64,000 bases of DNA. Origin: Neelides folsomi (Eukaryota; Arthropoda; Collembola; Neelipleona; Neelidae). Shown one piece after another: positions 36,845-50,084 of the stretch. The stretch's first letter is position 1. Each line of letters begins with the position of its first letter. The stretch is taken from NCBI GenBank assembly GCA_034687125.1, contig JAQGBZ010000042.1, positions 186,001 through 250,000 on the forward strand, written 5' to 3'. The position numbers and the translations under genes are program-made. The notes beneath the pieces were generated by a model, which worked only from the letters and a program-made list of their open reading frames with translations, did no database searches and was not told the DNA's origin.

Positions 36845-37080
36845 GTGAATGAGCAAGGCGAGGATTTTCCATTTGATGCACCACCACCACAGCGGTCGTC
36901 AGTGTACAGGAGGCGAGTTTGTGGACGAGTGAGTTTGAGGAACGACGTCCCCTCCGCTGGTCCTTCTCTTAATGGAGGGCTCTCGAGGAGAACTCCAGGG
37001 ATGAACCCCCAAGTCCAATACGAGAGGTTGATGGGAGGAGAACGACTCCTCTCTTCGCTGCCTTCAAAACTTCTGTTCGA
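36845..37080 (+). CDS. Internal coding exon candidate, unknown gene
   Basis: This segment runs from an acceptor-like ccttttttggtcgggaag to a perfect donor, TTCGA|GTGAGTGAGG. It is open for 78 codons in phase 0, which fits the phase of the preceding candidate (…NHSLY then VNEQGEDFPFDAPPPQ). The peptide is Arg/Ser/Pro-rich, with SSVYRRRVCGRVSLRND, PSAGPSLNGGLSRRTPG and NPQVQYERLMGGERLL. A stop-free run of 78 codons is unusual for this DNA and the segment is distinctly GC-rich. A following exon could begin after ttttctcccaag at 37231, where a phase-2 junction would run only about 20 codons to a stop. The gene is unrecognised. Confidence 0.4.
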
Positions 37081-40000
37081 GTGAGTGAGGTTTAAGGGTT
37101 TAATAAAGAACTGCTTACGGCCATGCGACGAGAGCTATTTACTCCTTCCCCTATTTAAAATGTTAGAGCACAAAAGGATTCTCTCCCTTTCACACACACA
37201 CACCACAATCACTCACTCCGTTTTCTCCCAAGATGTGAATGTTTCGTTGTGTGGAGGATCCGAGGAAAAGATCACCGACACAAAAGAAAGGCATTGTAGG
37301 GGCTTATAAATATATAAATTGGTCCAATATCTGTATTTCCGACCTTTCCACCAAATTTGAACCAGTTGGGGAAATCTTTTTATTGTGTGGGAGAATCGGA
37401 GATCCGTCCACTACTCGTAGAAAGCTAATGCCCACTAAAGGATTACTTTTCCTTCTCAATATACCCGGGTTTATTTGATCTCCGGAATAAATTGAATGGA
37501 GTTAAAAACTCCATTTTGTTTTCTCTCCCATTATACCCATACTTGGGTAGTAAAAAGGAACGTCTCTGGTGGATCGTCTCCAAGTGTGTATAACATTCGA
37601 ATACATACAAATCGGATTGAATTGATCATTTTGGTTCCGAACCACACACAAATAAACACACACACATACGGCAAATACGGATTATTACATAGAGAGTTAT
37701 AGTGAAGGAGAAGGTAAATATAAATCGATGCCCTTATTTCACTTTCCATTACTTTTTAGTACAACAAAGTGAAGTCGAGGCATTCGGGTACTTTATCGTA
37801 TGTTTGTTTTATGGCTTCTGGTATTCCCTTACAATTGATCTCTTACTTTCCAATACTTGCAATACTTTACTTTCATACTATTCCTTAATACACAATGTTG
37901 AGCATTATTATTATTTGGTTTTATGCGAAACTCAATATATTGTAATGCTAGTAAATATCTTCACAGTAGAACATGATACATTGATCTTTTCCTACTTGTT
38001 TGCTACATAGTTGTGAACGTGTAACGAGTACTCATTGTGCTGTTGAAATATTCTCAAGACATTAATCATTGACGCGTCTTTCTCTTCAAAGTGGAGTTTA
38101 ATGTTAACTTTATATTTTATTTATCTTTTACATATTTCATTTATTGAAAAGATCCTGATGTGCGATGCGATGTTTAACATCCCTTAATGCTTTTCTCATT
38201 AAAGTAGTGAAGGTAATAATATTCCAAAGCTCATTTCGTCATTGATAGGTGAATTAGTATGTCTTTAAAGGAGTTGAGAGGTTCGAAGAGGATTGTAATT
38301 CGATTGTAGATTATTCATTTGGATTAGTTGAAAGTGAATCTGAAATTCTAATTTGACTCCCTCATCGACTTTCCACCGTCGGAGATGGTGAGGTGGAGAT
38401 AGCACCGCCCTATGTGAGAGAGTGAAAAAAAGGAGAAGCTGGAGGAATGATGGTAATGTGGATAAAGGTCTGGGCAAATGGCTCGCTCAAACCCTCTGAT
38501 ATATGGGAGATATAAAGAATCAAAACGTCCGTGTCGTTGCTCATTTATTCCCTCTTTTTCTCAACATATTCGCCGTCTGTTGCCCCATTTCGCTTTTCTA
38601 CACATTATGGAGATTGGGAGACAATTGAGAGGGAGAGATGAGCGAAGCTACCGGACTCACCAGAATTCCGATGATATAATATAAACCTCCCGTTTGTTCT
38701 CCACTTACAGAAAGGCTGATGGGATGAGAGGAAGAAAGAAAAGCTTCAAGGATTCATTCCTCATCCCCCCCATCTTTTCTTCCCTTTCATTCCTCGGGTC
38801 TTTTCATCCGCTTCGCTCAAACCGGAGCTCAAAAGCGACGGTAATTAAATTCTGATCCCTTTTTTGATTTCTTCCGTTCCAAATCTGAATTATTGGGATT
38901 TAATTTTTTTACAACTTTGTATAGTTAGGTAATAGTAAATGGATGGGGTGCTGTTTCTATATGATTTCTTACCTTGTAATATTTGATCAATTAGTTCTTT
39001 AAGGGCTTATTTGCTTCATGCTTCTACTCCTTTTTATATGATTTTGATAGTCAGCATTAATAATTGGATTATGCAAATGAGCATCATTAAAGAAGGTCCC
39101 GAGTAAGAGAATTACATGATGTTTAACGGACAATTTGCTACAATGTGGTTTGGGCGGCAATTGAGGGGAAAAGGTTTAAAAATGAAATGAAAATGAGAAA
39201 TTTGATAAAGATTCCATTAAAGATAATTGAGCGAGTTTGTTTGAAAAGCCCAGTTTTTTGTTTTCAAGATGCGTTTGTGGAATATCTGGTTATTTATTCA
39301 AAGCTTTGACTTATAGCTGTTTGAATAAGTGATGATCTTGTAGGAGTGGAGGAAAAGAGAGAAAGAATATTTCAATTGCCATTTCATCGAGTGATCTTAT
39401 TGAGGTTAAATGTGGGTTTATTCATCCATTGGAATTGGAATATCAAATATTTAAATGTAGAACATTCCGCCATTTGTCCCAACGAGTCATTCATTCCTTT
39501 AAATTCTTCCCAACAATTTTCTTAAGAAAAATGTTACAGGAATGGACGGAGCTTGAAGACTTTGAGATAGGAGATCCACATACATTACACATATATATTA
39601 TTTTCCCCTCCCGTCTCCCGGTCCTTCGTTTAATCATGAATAAATATTATATGAGCTTAAACTTTACACGCATTTTTCCTTATTCCTCACTTTCTTTAAA
39701 ATATCTTCGGAAGTTGGATAACATTTTTTCCGTCGTCGTGTGAGAACTGTATGTGTGTGATGTGGAGTTTCCTTTTTTTGTTTCGTGGCATACCTCCGTC
39801 TACACTTGGGCATGTTCAAAGCTCCAGCTTCTACCTAGGTATACAACCAGATATGTGTAATTGTGTCTATCCCAATTTTACTTGATGGGCATAGACTCTG
39901 TAAGTATCCCCTAGCTGTGCTGGTGCAGGAAATATCAAGTCTTTTATGTTTTTTACAATTTACTTTGCAGCAGGGACATTGAACACAATATGTGGATATG

Positions 40001-43000
40001 TGAAAAAATGTAATTTAAAATGCATAATCCAATAGACAAACACTTAACAGGAGATAGAGGTCTTTTTCTCAACCACAATTTACTATTGTTTATATATGAA
40101 ATAATATTTTATATACGATTATTCATACCCATACTTATGTATTGTGCAAACTTTTGATTTGATTGTAGGTGTGATCGTTGTAAAAGGGAGTTTGAAGTAA
40201 GAATACTTTGGAAGGAAAAAAAGAGTTAAAAACTATCAATAACAAAAGTACGATAAGTATTGGAAAATTGAAATATGAGGAGTAGTCGATAAAAGTCGTA
40301 GGCCATTTGTGGAATTTAAAATTGGCAAATATTCTCATTTATAGTTAGTTGTTAGAAGGTGTATTTTCATTTCATGTGTATTTATGCATTTACTATTTAC
40401 ATTAAGTTGAAATGAACATTTATTTCCAATGCGAACACTATTTCCAATACTCGTTCATTCTGTGGAATGATAATGTTTGAGAATGGGCTGTAAGGTTGAG
40501 GCATTCATATTTATCAACTTTGTTATTTGACTCTCGTTCTCGTAGAACAAACAGAGAAATTTGTGAGCGACGCCACCATTCGATGGCTCTCCAATTAAAG
40601 AGTGTTGAGTAAATTGTTTGAACTTTTATCGCACAACCATAAGGGCAATGGCACGACGTTCTTCCCCAATCTACCCGTATAAAATATGCAATTATAAATA
40701 TCTTTTGAGACCCGATCAGGACCCCAACAACCATTTTTTAAAAGGGCAAATGATACACATAAAACTCTTAGCATAAGTTATGGTTTTATCCGAAGGCTTA
40801 CACTTAATAAATTTTGTATTTAAGGTTCAAAAGTTTATTATAATCTTTTGAAAAATGTGGTGGAAGTAAAATACAACTGTCGTTCGTGAAACATAAACCT
40901 CACTCAACTTTTTCACCAATGGTTTTGGTTGTACATATATCCATTTTTTGATATTTCCTCCTTCACTTTGCCCAAATCTCTTGCGCATAGGGAATTCTCA
41001 AGAGATTTTATAATGCATTAGGAGCCGAGCGGAGGGGAAAAAGAATTCAAAAACTTTAACCCAACGGAAAGAAGCAGTTGGAGAAGATTTTTACAAGGAG
41101 AATTTGTAATAAGTCATACAGCTTTCACACGGCCATTTCATTTCATTCTTCGGCCTTATTAGAAAATCTACATTCATCAGCTACGTCATAAATCTTCGTC
41201 CTCTTCATCTGATTAAATATTCTATATAGGATTTATCAATTACCTCCGCCCTTTTCCTCCTCACTCACTTCGTTCTCCTAAGTCTTCTAATCTCTTCAAG
41301 AATGTGCAACCGCTCAGACTCCGCACATCAAACACACGTGAGAAAGATATTTTATGCAAGGTGAATGGCTCGGTAATTAAATAGTAATAGATAAATACAA
41401 TTGTCAATTTATCAACTCCAGTTATTGAGAGGATATAAAAAGAATAAAGAACAAAAAGTTTACATTTTTATTTGATTGTAAATACAATAAAACTTCTGAT
41501 CCTCCCAGAGACGAAACTTTTCAAACAACTGAAACGAGGAATAGGCTAGGGGGGATTGAGCAAACAACCTCTATAATAATAAAAGCCATTTCAAGAGTTT
41601 AAAAAAGACTGAAAGGATTTTTTACAAAAAAACTTTTTGTAGCTCATATGCATAAAGATGAATGATTTCGTATACTTTGCGTATTAAACCCTGTTGGTGC
41701 ATTATGTTCTTTTGTACAATTTGTGTCTCATTTTCAGAGGGGGTTTAATTATATGGGAGTTGAGTTGTAATTGGAAGTGAAACAGGTCTCTGTTATTCCC
41801 TAATTCCGCTCCTTGATTAATCAAGTCGTGGTGCGGGGGTCTGGTCCTCATATTGTGATGGATCATCATAGGAGGTTATGTGTGTCATATTATGGGTCGG
41901 GAGAGAGATGGTGATCGAAGATATTACCAAAACCCATCGGAGGGGCCTGGCAAACTATGTATAAATACTATTCATAATGCTTCGAGAGTGAATAGCCCTT
42001 TAAATCACAACCACCCTCGTTTTTTCATTTAAGCCCTTCGCTCTCCCCTGTCGTCCCATCAACTTTCGAACGGCGGCCGAGGAAGTGAGTATAGAATTAC
42101 TCTAATAGCTCACAAAACTCCTCTCAAGCTCAAATGGCAAAATGGAACTCTCACACACATTTATCCGTCGGAGTGAATCCAATTTAAAAGTTCCATATTT
42201 CGTCCACTCCCTCAATTTGTGCTTTAAACAACTTTTAGTGCTTTTAATATTACAAGAAGACTCCATTCATGGTCTATTTGATTTCCTAATATTCCGAGTT
42301 AATCATTAAGGTGTAAATAATAAACTAACATTAAAAATTCACTTGGGTAAATACAGAATATTTATAAATGACTATTTTCCTATTCCAACATCCTTCATCT
42401 ATGTATGTATTTTACATCATTATAATATTCCATGGTTTGAAAATTGTATTTTTATAGATATACAGTTTGTATATCTATAAAATGTTTGTATTATTTATAA
42501 GAATAATATCAGAGAAAATAGTGGTTTATTAAATATTTTTATGTAGGTAGAGTTTATACTGATTGTATTAAAATCATACAGCTGATAAACTCTCATATCT
42601 TTCTCCTTATCTTCCTCATTATGAGAATTTATAAGAGAGACGAAAGGACTGTTTTTGTTCACAGCAATTGTCTACGAGGGATATTATATACCAAGCATCA
42701 ACATTAATAGAAGGAAACCGCAGAGGAGAAAAAAAGTCCTTTGGTTCTCCACAACCAAAGTTTATTCCTTACCAAATCTCCTTCCATATTACCCTGTGGA
42801 GGAGGAAATGAAGGAGGACGGGGAAACTGTAGTGGAAACGAACATGTTCAAATGTGAATGAATTTAAGGATAAATATACGGAAGATCGTCCCATAGACTT
42901 CCTATGTATTAACTACGAAAGTATTTACTTATGTAAGGACATATAATATGTTTTATATATGAAGTCAGTAAAGGAGAAAAGAATGTGAAAACGAGGGAGA

Positions 43001-45028
43001 GAATCGGAAGGAGTAATTAATCATCTGCAAGGAGTTATTTCAACGACCATGGGCTTTGACTTTAACTCTACAAACCCAATACGACTTCCAACGATGTCTT
43101 CACATGTCTTCTCATAATTTCCCTCCACTCAGCGTTCTTATTGTGTTTGGCAAAAGGGAAAAAAACTGGGTTTTCTATTTCCTCAAATCGAATTTCTTTC
43201 TAAAGTCAAAGTTGTAACTGAGGGTGAAATGTGAAATTGAGGGAATCAGAATTCATTCGTTTTTTGTTTCCCAAAGAATCGGAGAAATCTGTCAAGACAT
43301 TTGCTCTCTCTATGGATCCTCATTCTCCTTTGGTAGTTCCCTACCTTCCTAACGAAGTTATAGAAAAGGAAAAAGATTTCCCTCTATGAAAAGTATTATA
43401 ATAATAATTCAGGGCCTTGTCCTGAATGAGGATCGGAGAATACATAGAATACCACTTGCGAGGATTTGCATTTGCATTCTCATCTCAACCTCCCATTCCC
43501 TCTTTAGTTGGGAGCAGAAGAGGAGAATCTCTCTCGAACCACTTCACAAGTTGAATCCAAAGCACTCCCTATACACTATGCGTTCCCTCTATAAGTTCCC
43601 CCTATAGTGGGCTATTAGGGCGGTATAGGGCCTAGTTACAGAGCTCCATGCCCTCAGTCTCGAACCCTCCGTGTATACCTTCCCTGTATACCGGTCGGAT
43701 ATAAACCAGGATATGGATGGGAGAATACAAGTATAAGCGGAAAAGTACAGTCTGGCTCAAACCTTTTCGTCGTCGTCGCCTTCTTTCCTCCCTGTACAGT
43801 TCCTCTCCACAAATTGAAGCTTGGAAGATGAAGGGATCCTGTCCACTTCTCTTCATCATTTACCTCAAAACTTCCTAGCCTTTCCCAGAATGCCCACAAT
43901 GACAGACTTACCCATGTATTAATATTCCTTTAAAGTATATTATTATGGTATTATGCTGCAGAAATATTCTATACAAAATCTTACATTTATATTCCATATA
44001 AGTATGAACGCTTATACTAACATAATAAATATACTGATATGTATTATAAATGTGTATGTATGAAAGTATTATAAATTGAATTGGGTCCTACCAGGAACTT
44101 GGTATGCAAAAGCTTAGTTAGACCAAAGGCCGCCCCATGTAACCAGAACGTGTATCAGATCCTTCCCATTACACGCCTAATTCAACCATTTCACCTTTCA
44201 AATCTACATGGAAGAAGGTTTATATGTACCATTTATACGAGAGTAGAGCAGAGTCAAAGGGATAATTGAATCTGACAGTCAATTTACTCTTGCAGGTCTC
44301 TACGACTCTCGCAGGGTCCGTAATAAAGACTCAAAACTTTTACCTTCGCCATTCCTAGCTATTGCCACTCTGTTGAAAAGGGCCGAGGGACTGGAAATCT
44401 CCTTTGAGCAGCGAACACACAGCCAAACCACCACCAGTAGCCTATATGTATTTATTACTAACAAGGAGGAAAAAAGTACGACACGGCAAGGCGTCTGAGC
44501 TCAATATTTTCCTCGCCTTTTCCTCCATTTCCCTTGGAGAGACAAAGAGAGTGAATGGCGAAACAAGGAGAATTAATTATCAATCTGTCCATTCTTCCCC
44601 ATCCAACTAATTTACAAGGACAGTGAGAGCGAGGTGTGAAGAAAGGGGCGCATAATGGATAAATGTGGAAAATGGGAAAACATGACACTCGAATATGAAA
44701 AAAGAATAGTTAATCCTTTCTGGAAACTCGAAGGCAAATCCCCTCACCCTTCAACCCTTTGAAGAGTCAAAATTAAGGATTCCTTGCGGGAGTCGACGGC
44801 AAAGAGGCATTTAAGCATCAAAATGCTCCAATCCATTTTATAATACAATGTTATCATTCCAAGTGTAAATTCAAGTCTGCCGCCATTGAGAGAAAGAGAG
44901 AAGTTTAAAACAATTAGGAACGGTAATTTGAGAGTCCCTTCGAGAGGGAGATTCATGTTTAAAATTGTAAATATGAGGGAAAGGTCATTGTTTGCAACTC
45001 CAATGGAGCCCATGAGAAGGAATAAGTC
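37081..45028. other. Gene-poor stretch with splice-like islands
   Basis: No gene is supportable over these 8 kb. Local islands include 42034-42084, a 51-base segment between tttttcatttaag and GAGGAA|GTGAGTATAG that is open in all three frames. At 42655-42861 a good acceptor (tttttgttcacag) precedes 65 open codons ending in a stop. On the minus strand at 43752-43859 an ATG opens MMKRSGQDPFIFQASICGEE and runs on to an Arg run before a weak donor. A short CA repeat lies near 37188-37203. None has a partner exon or a family match. Confidence 0.45.
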
Positions 45029-45250
45029 ATGCTCATGGGGTCTTTCGCGTTCTCCCTTCTGCTTTGCTTACCTAATTGCTCCGCTTTTATTGTGGATCCT
45101 CGGCTCAATGCGGGCGAACCCTTTTCTCCCTGGAATGCCAGAACCACTTTAACTCTCCGACTTGTTCGTTCCTCCTTGGCCTTTTATCTCATAGGAGACT
45201 CGGCGTTCTCAACAATTGGAACTTCCTTCATCAGCCCTCAATCAGATTGA
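45029..45250 (+). CDS. Small secreted-protein reading frame (candidate; antisense exon is the alternative)
   Basis: An uninterrupted plus-strand frame of 73 codons begins MLMGSFAFSLLLCLPNCSA, a good-looking signal peptide with cleavage expected after the last Ala. It continues FIVDPRLNAGEPFSPWNART and then a hydrophobic C-terminus. No family is recognised. The opposite strand offers a rival reading: an open frame with RRVKVVLAFQGEKGSPALSR and GSTIKAEQL that ends exactly at the strong donor TTAG|GTAAGC (last exon base 45072). Only one is likely to be real, and neither has a convincing partner exon. Confidence 0.25.
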   Translation: MLMGSFAFSLLLCLPNCSAFIVDPRLNAGEPFSPWNARTTLTLRLVRSSLAFYLIGDSAFSTIGTSFISPQSD

Positions 45251-48200
45251 TCTGGACGGAATTCCTCCGTAATCACACTTTGAATTAACTTACCCAAACA
45301 ACTGACTCCGTCCAGTTCTAACTTCCCTTAACATGAGTATCATAAAACAAATAGAAAAGTATTCCAAATGCCTAGGTAGGACAGTGAGACCGAAGGTGTA
45401 AGTCGAAGTGAAGCAGCTACCGGTGGAGCCATGAAAGGATGAGATAGAAAAAGATGATTGAGAACCTCAGTCTCTCATTACGCATTTAAGATTAAAGAGG
45501 AAGTGGAGTGAGTAGCCGTGAGTAAGTACGGAGCTAAGTACAGAGTGTATGACTCTTATTTCGCCATTTGGAACGGAATCTCGTGATTCTTGATCCTCCC
45601 AAGCATTCGAGGAGGAGTTGCATGGTCTTCATTGGCAAGGTATATGGGGCTGGTTGGAGGAACTCGAGCTGTGGATTATGAGTGGAGGGGCGAGGGATTC
45701 GGTTGTTGGGAACTCTGTGTGTAAGAGAGGCCGGAGGAGAGAACTCAGACGGCAAAAGGGGCTACAAACAGCTGCAACAACCAACTCACAGTCAGACCCA
45801 TGCAGCTCACCCAGCAGCAAACCTCTCCCAGCTCAGAGCGAACACACACACAGAAGAGACGGCCGTGCATTTGGGCCTACTAGCTCCATTCTCTCCACTC
45901 TCCTTATATCTCCCTCGATTCTCTCCCTAATATAATATATTCCCTCGTATATATACCTCCACGAGAGAGAGAGAGAGAGAGAGAGAGTTTAAGGACTAGA
46001 GACAATTTGAAGGAGTCGGATTGTTTAACTTTACATTCAACTCATCTTTGGCAAAAGGTGATCCACTTTTATTGTGATCAAGTGATAATTAATTAAATGA
46101 TTACTTTGGAAGTTATTCCTAAAGCACAATCCCTCGTGTAACCAACTCACACGTCATCATCCTCATAATCAAAGTGATCAAGTTTGTATTATTAAAAGGA
46201 GTGTCGGTGGAGTTTTCGTGCTCGAATCATCAAGTTCAAGAGATATTCCCTTGCGACGTCGCGACGTCAAGAGTCAAATCAAGACAACATCACATGAGTA
46301 TATTATACACACTTACCTATATCACTACTTAACTTATATTAAATTGAAGTGAACGACCAGCTCGCACACGTAGAAGTTCCATATAAGTATAAATAGTTCT
46401 ATTAAAGTATAATTCTCGCTCTCTTCTTTCATTCGGAAGTGTTGTTTGTGTTTATAACCATTTCAAAGTGTTTCCGTTACTGAGGCCCATTCTCTCGTGA
46501 CACAAGGCCTAATTAAATTGGATCTCTTTCACAGGTAATCAACTCGTTGTGGGTTTTATTATATTTCTCTTTTTTATTTATCCTCCACCAACTCTTTGAT
46601 GACTTTGATCATCAAAATCAATTGCCGACAAAAGAGGTGAAGATTTTGATGGGAAATCTTTAAACTTTTCCCCAAAACTTTTATGGAAAGAAAACTCCAT
46701 TTTGATACACTTTTATAGTACAAAGGCCCAAACCATTGAGAAATGATCCTGCAGAGCATAATGGGTTTTTGACATTATATATGATCACTTTGGCAAACAT
46801 CTTTTAAATGTTAATGAGTTTAATAAGCCAGAGTTGTTTTGTTTGCTCATTCGCATTATTGCGCGTAGCTGAGGATGAGCGAGTGGAAGTCCACGTGTGT
46901 GTATGTGTGTGTTCTCACATACCTACTTTTATTAATGCTACAAATATGCACAAAAAAATTCTCATCCTTTCTCATACAGATGCAACATTGTAAGTACACA
47001 TTGACGCGGACAAGGGCGCAGGGTATGTACAAGACGACTCATCCCAGACGAACTTCATCCCATTGAAAAAAACTTTATTGGAGGTTTTGGATTGAATGAT
47101 GAAATTGGGGAATTTGACAAATGCGAAGATGGGCCGAGGGGCTTAAATACAATGTAATTGTGTAACAATTACGAAACCCGGGTTTTATTAGGAGTTTAGG
47201 AGATCGGAATGGGTAAAGATGGCCGTAAATTGGTTTCGTTTGGCGGAGGAAGGAATGGAAGGAAGGTTTATGGACTCGCCAGTTGGAGAGTGAAGCGATG
47301 GATGGGAACAAAGAGAGATTGAGATTTATTGAGACAGGAAACAGTTGCAAATTTTAGACGGGGAGGATAGCCGAAGCGTGTCTGAGCAGTAAAACAGAGC
47401 CCATGAACTCTCCACTCTCCTCCTCTCCTCATTTGATAAGGATAGAAGTGAGGAACTGAGGATTCCCTTAAAAATATTGAGAAAAGGAAGATGATGAGAT
47501 TGGAGTGGAATCGCTCTCCTATTTCTCCATTCTTCAACATCTATAAATATTAAATGCCATTCTTTGCACTATTTCTACAAAGGTCTCCAATAAGCCTTAT
47601 GCATTTGTTATTTCCACTGTTTGTATTTTGATCAAGGTGAGGAAAAGCCAAACAATTAAGGTTGAATACAAATCTTGACTCAATTTTCCGAATCAAATTC
47701 TTCAAGTGTCGCTGGGCAAATCTAATCATTGGGAATATACAGGGAACCCTTTGAGAATTCCTCTAAATGCATTACACATGTTTTTCCCAGAGTTTGTATA
47801 TTTTCATAAAGGGGCAAAATTGGAGGAATTTTTCACTTTTTTATCCTTACAATTTTTCACTTTTCAATCTCTTTAAAAAAGAGAATAGTAAAAGGGGAAA
47901 TAGTGAGAAATGGTTCCTTGGCCAATAAGTGTACTTGTATGTTCTGAGGATCTCTGCTGAAGATTTTTTTTATTGCCCCAATATGGATCCCGTACTTTGT
48001 GCTCCATAATACAATTCGTGAATCATATGGACGAGTGATATTACAATACATTGTGCATGGTAAGAATAGACGTCTGTGTTGGGCGAGGTATAAATTTCCC
48101 CTTTCCTCTCTCTCTCTTCCCTTGGCAGGAGAGACGACGGGGTTTAGGGAGGTATGTGAATATTGTGAATAGGACCCCAGATTTGAGTTCAAAAGGAGGA

Positions 48201-49916
48201 ATAAGAATATTCGATAATGCTCAGCATACTATTGCATTATTATTTGGGCGAGTGGTTCAAACATAATGCCTTACCTTCACATAACCTACCTGCGTCCCTA
48301 AAATGCCATTTTGAAGAGAGAACAAAGTAGTGAGGGAATCAATCGGAATTGTCCTGGTAGTAAAATGGCAAATTGATTTTTACTTGGGAGGTTCCTCGGA
48401 GCGCTTCCAGCCCCTTTATGTCAAGAGAAATAAATTGGGAATTTGGGCTTAAGATTGTCAGGCGGCGGTGGGAGAGAGGCGGAGAGTCTCGGCGATCTCT
48501 TTTCGGTTTCCAAAAACCTCGACCTCCAACCTCTCACCCTCGAGTCAGGTTCGATGATAGAACCATTTAGAGATTAACCTCCCACCTACTCAAGATATTG
48601 AACTTGTATAAAACACATCATGACTCCCAATTTTTACCCATTTTCTAAAAGGTCCACAAGTCCACAAAGGAACTCCAGTGGAGGAGAAATCTAAACAACT
48701 AATTTTTATGGTGTCCATTGAATTCCATTTTGAAAAAAATAGACGATTATTTCTCCGAACTTTGGCTATAAGTATTTCTATAATTGTTTGCCATTAAAAG
48801 TTGATTCCTTTATTGGCAAAAGGGGTTTTCGAACGAGACCTCTGCTCTCTCATTCCTCCGTTTTGGTAACTTGATACTGTTGATAATATCATATTAAAAA
48901 AGATATTTATACACATGTTTTTACCAACGTCCATCCCATACATGTAAGCAAATTTACCTATACATAATTCTTACATTGGTTATTCTGTATAAAAAAACCA
49001 AGCTGTTCCATAGACTTTGCAGAAGAGTTAACAGACGCAGAATAAAAACCAAGATGTTTAAATTGTTTAATGGTGTAGCATGGTTCTCATGAATGTTATG
49101 TATGATGTATCATGCATGTAATTAATTTTAATGCCTCATGTTCAATATCCCTCATATACCACATCCGTTATTAATCCCCGCCTCATATTTGCAATCATTG
49201 ATAAACAAATAATATAATTTATTAACGTTGTTTCAATTAATGTGAGGAAACTTTAAATGTCCCTTGCAATATGCACGAGGTCTTCCCATGTATGTTATTT
49301 GCATACCTACATTAGTTCATAAGAAGTTGGAGCCTATTTGGAATACAACATGTAAACATTCATGCATTGAGATGAATGTCCGTCCATCCAATTTAAACAT
49401 ATTTTATATTCAGTGTGTGTAAATTTGGGTATGGGAGTTGATGAGGAGCCGACGGTAGTTAGGGCTTTGTCAAGTGTATGTAAGCATTTAGAAGTGGAGG
49501 AGGAATATGACTTAATGTACACGTTGAACTTGGAGGAGTTGAAAGGCTTCTCGAGCACCATTCCCAACATGTTCAAAGAATGAGGTTCTCGAACCGCCGA
49601 GGAACGAGTAGTAACTAAAGTAGTAATAACGTGTTGTGGATGTATCTAAATACTTATGGGCCTATCTTCCCTCTGCTGTCTTCCTACAATAGTTACCAGA
49701 GTGCATGGAGTCTGTCGAAGAGATAGTTAAATATAAATGGATTCGTCCTCCTCATTTCAATTGAGGGGTTGAATGAAATTTCTTGGGAGTTGAAGGTTGA
49801 GTCTGCGGATTAAAGATTTAAGGCTCGCGTCCTCACAAGGAGGAAAGTAAGTAAAAGGTTCAAGTAAAGATTTAAGGTTTAGGTCGACTCCGTTGTCTGG
49901 AAGTTGAACTTCTTAC
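45251..49916. other. Gene-poor stretch with a GC-rich island and possible untranslated exon
   Basis: The segment 45.6-45.9 kb is GC-richer and open in several frames on both strands, without a clear gene. It passes into TATA-like sequence (ataatatattccctcgtatatata), then a GA microsatellite. About 550 bases of AT-rich DNA follow, ending at CACAG|GTAATC near 46534, which could be a non-coding first exon on the plus strand. A possible 23-base micro-exon, 48129-48151, lies between ctcttcccttggcag and GGGAG|GTATGTG. These are suggestions from sequence form only. Confidence 0.35.
45963..45987. repeat. GA dinucleotide microsatellite
   Basis: There are twelve and a half uninterrupted GA units directly downstream of a TATA-like AT run. 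This is a simple length-variable repeat. Confidence 0.95.
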
Positions 49917-50084
49917 CGATGTGAATGTAGTCTTGGGAGTATGGGTAGAAAAAAGGAAGCAGGTTTTCTTCCCTCCACCTCATCCTCTCCTCATCATCAT
50001 CCTGAGAGATGACCGAGTCTATTCTCATTTTACATCTTTGAGGACAAGAGAGGCGGGGGCTGGATGTCATATACAACATACATC
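49917..50084 (-). CDS. Internal coding exon candidate, unknown gene
   Basis: On the minus strand a clean acceptor (gatataaatgtttcag) is followed by 168 bases open in one frame (2 + 55 codons + 1). They end at a consensus donor, CATCG|GTAAGAAG. The peptide reads MTSSPRLSCPQRCKMRIDSV, then an acidic patch (QDDDEERMRWREENL), then LPFFYPYSQDYIHI. It is one of the better-formed exon candidates in the right half of the window because both splice sites are strong and the frame is protein-like. It has no recognised family and no phase-compatible neighbour was found. Confidence 0.38.

Noticed and set aside
45618-45935. Overlapping plus and minus frames of 60-105 codons in a GC-rich block
   Set aside because: Several frames are open at once because of composition. 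None has a matching donor and acceptor or a recognisable product.
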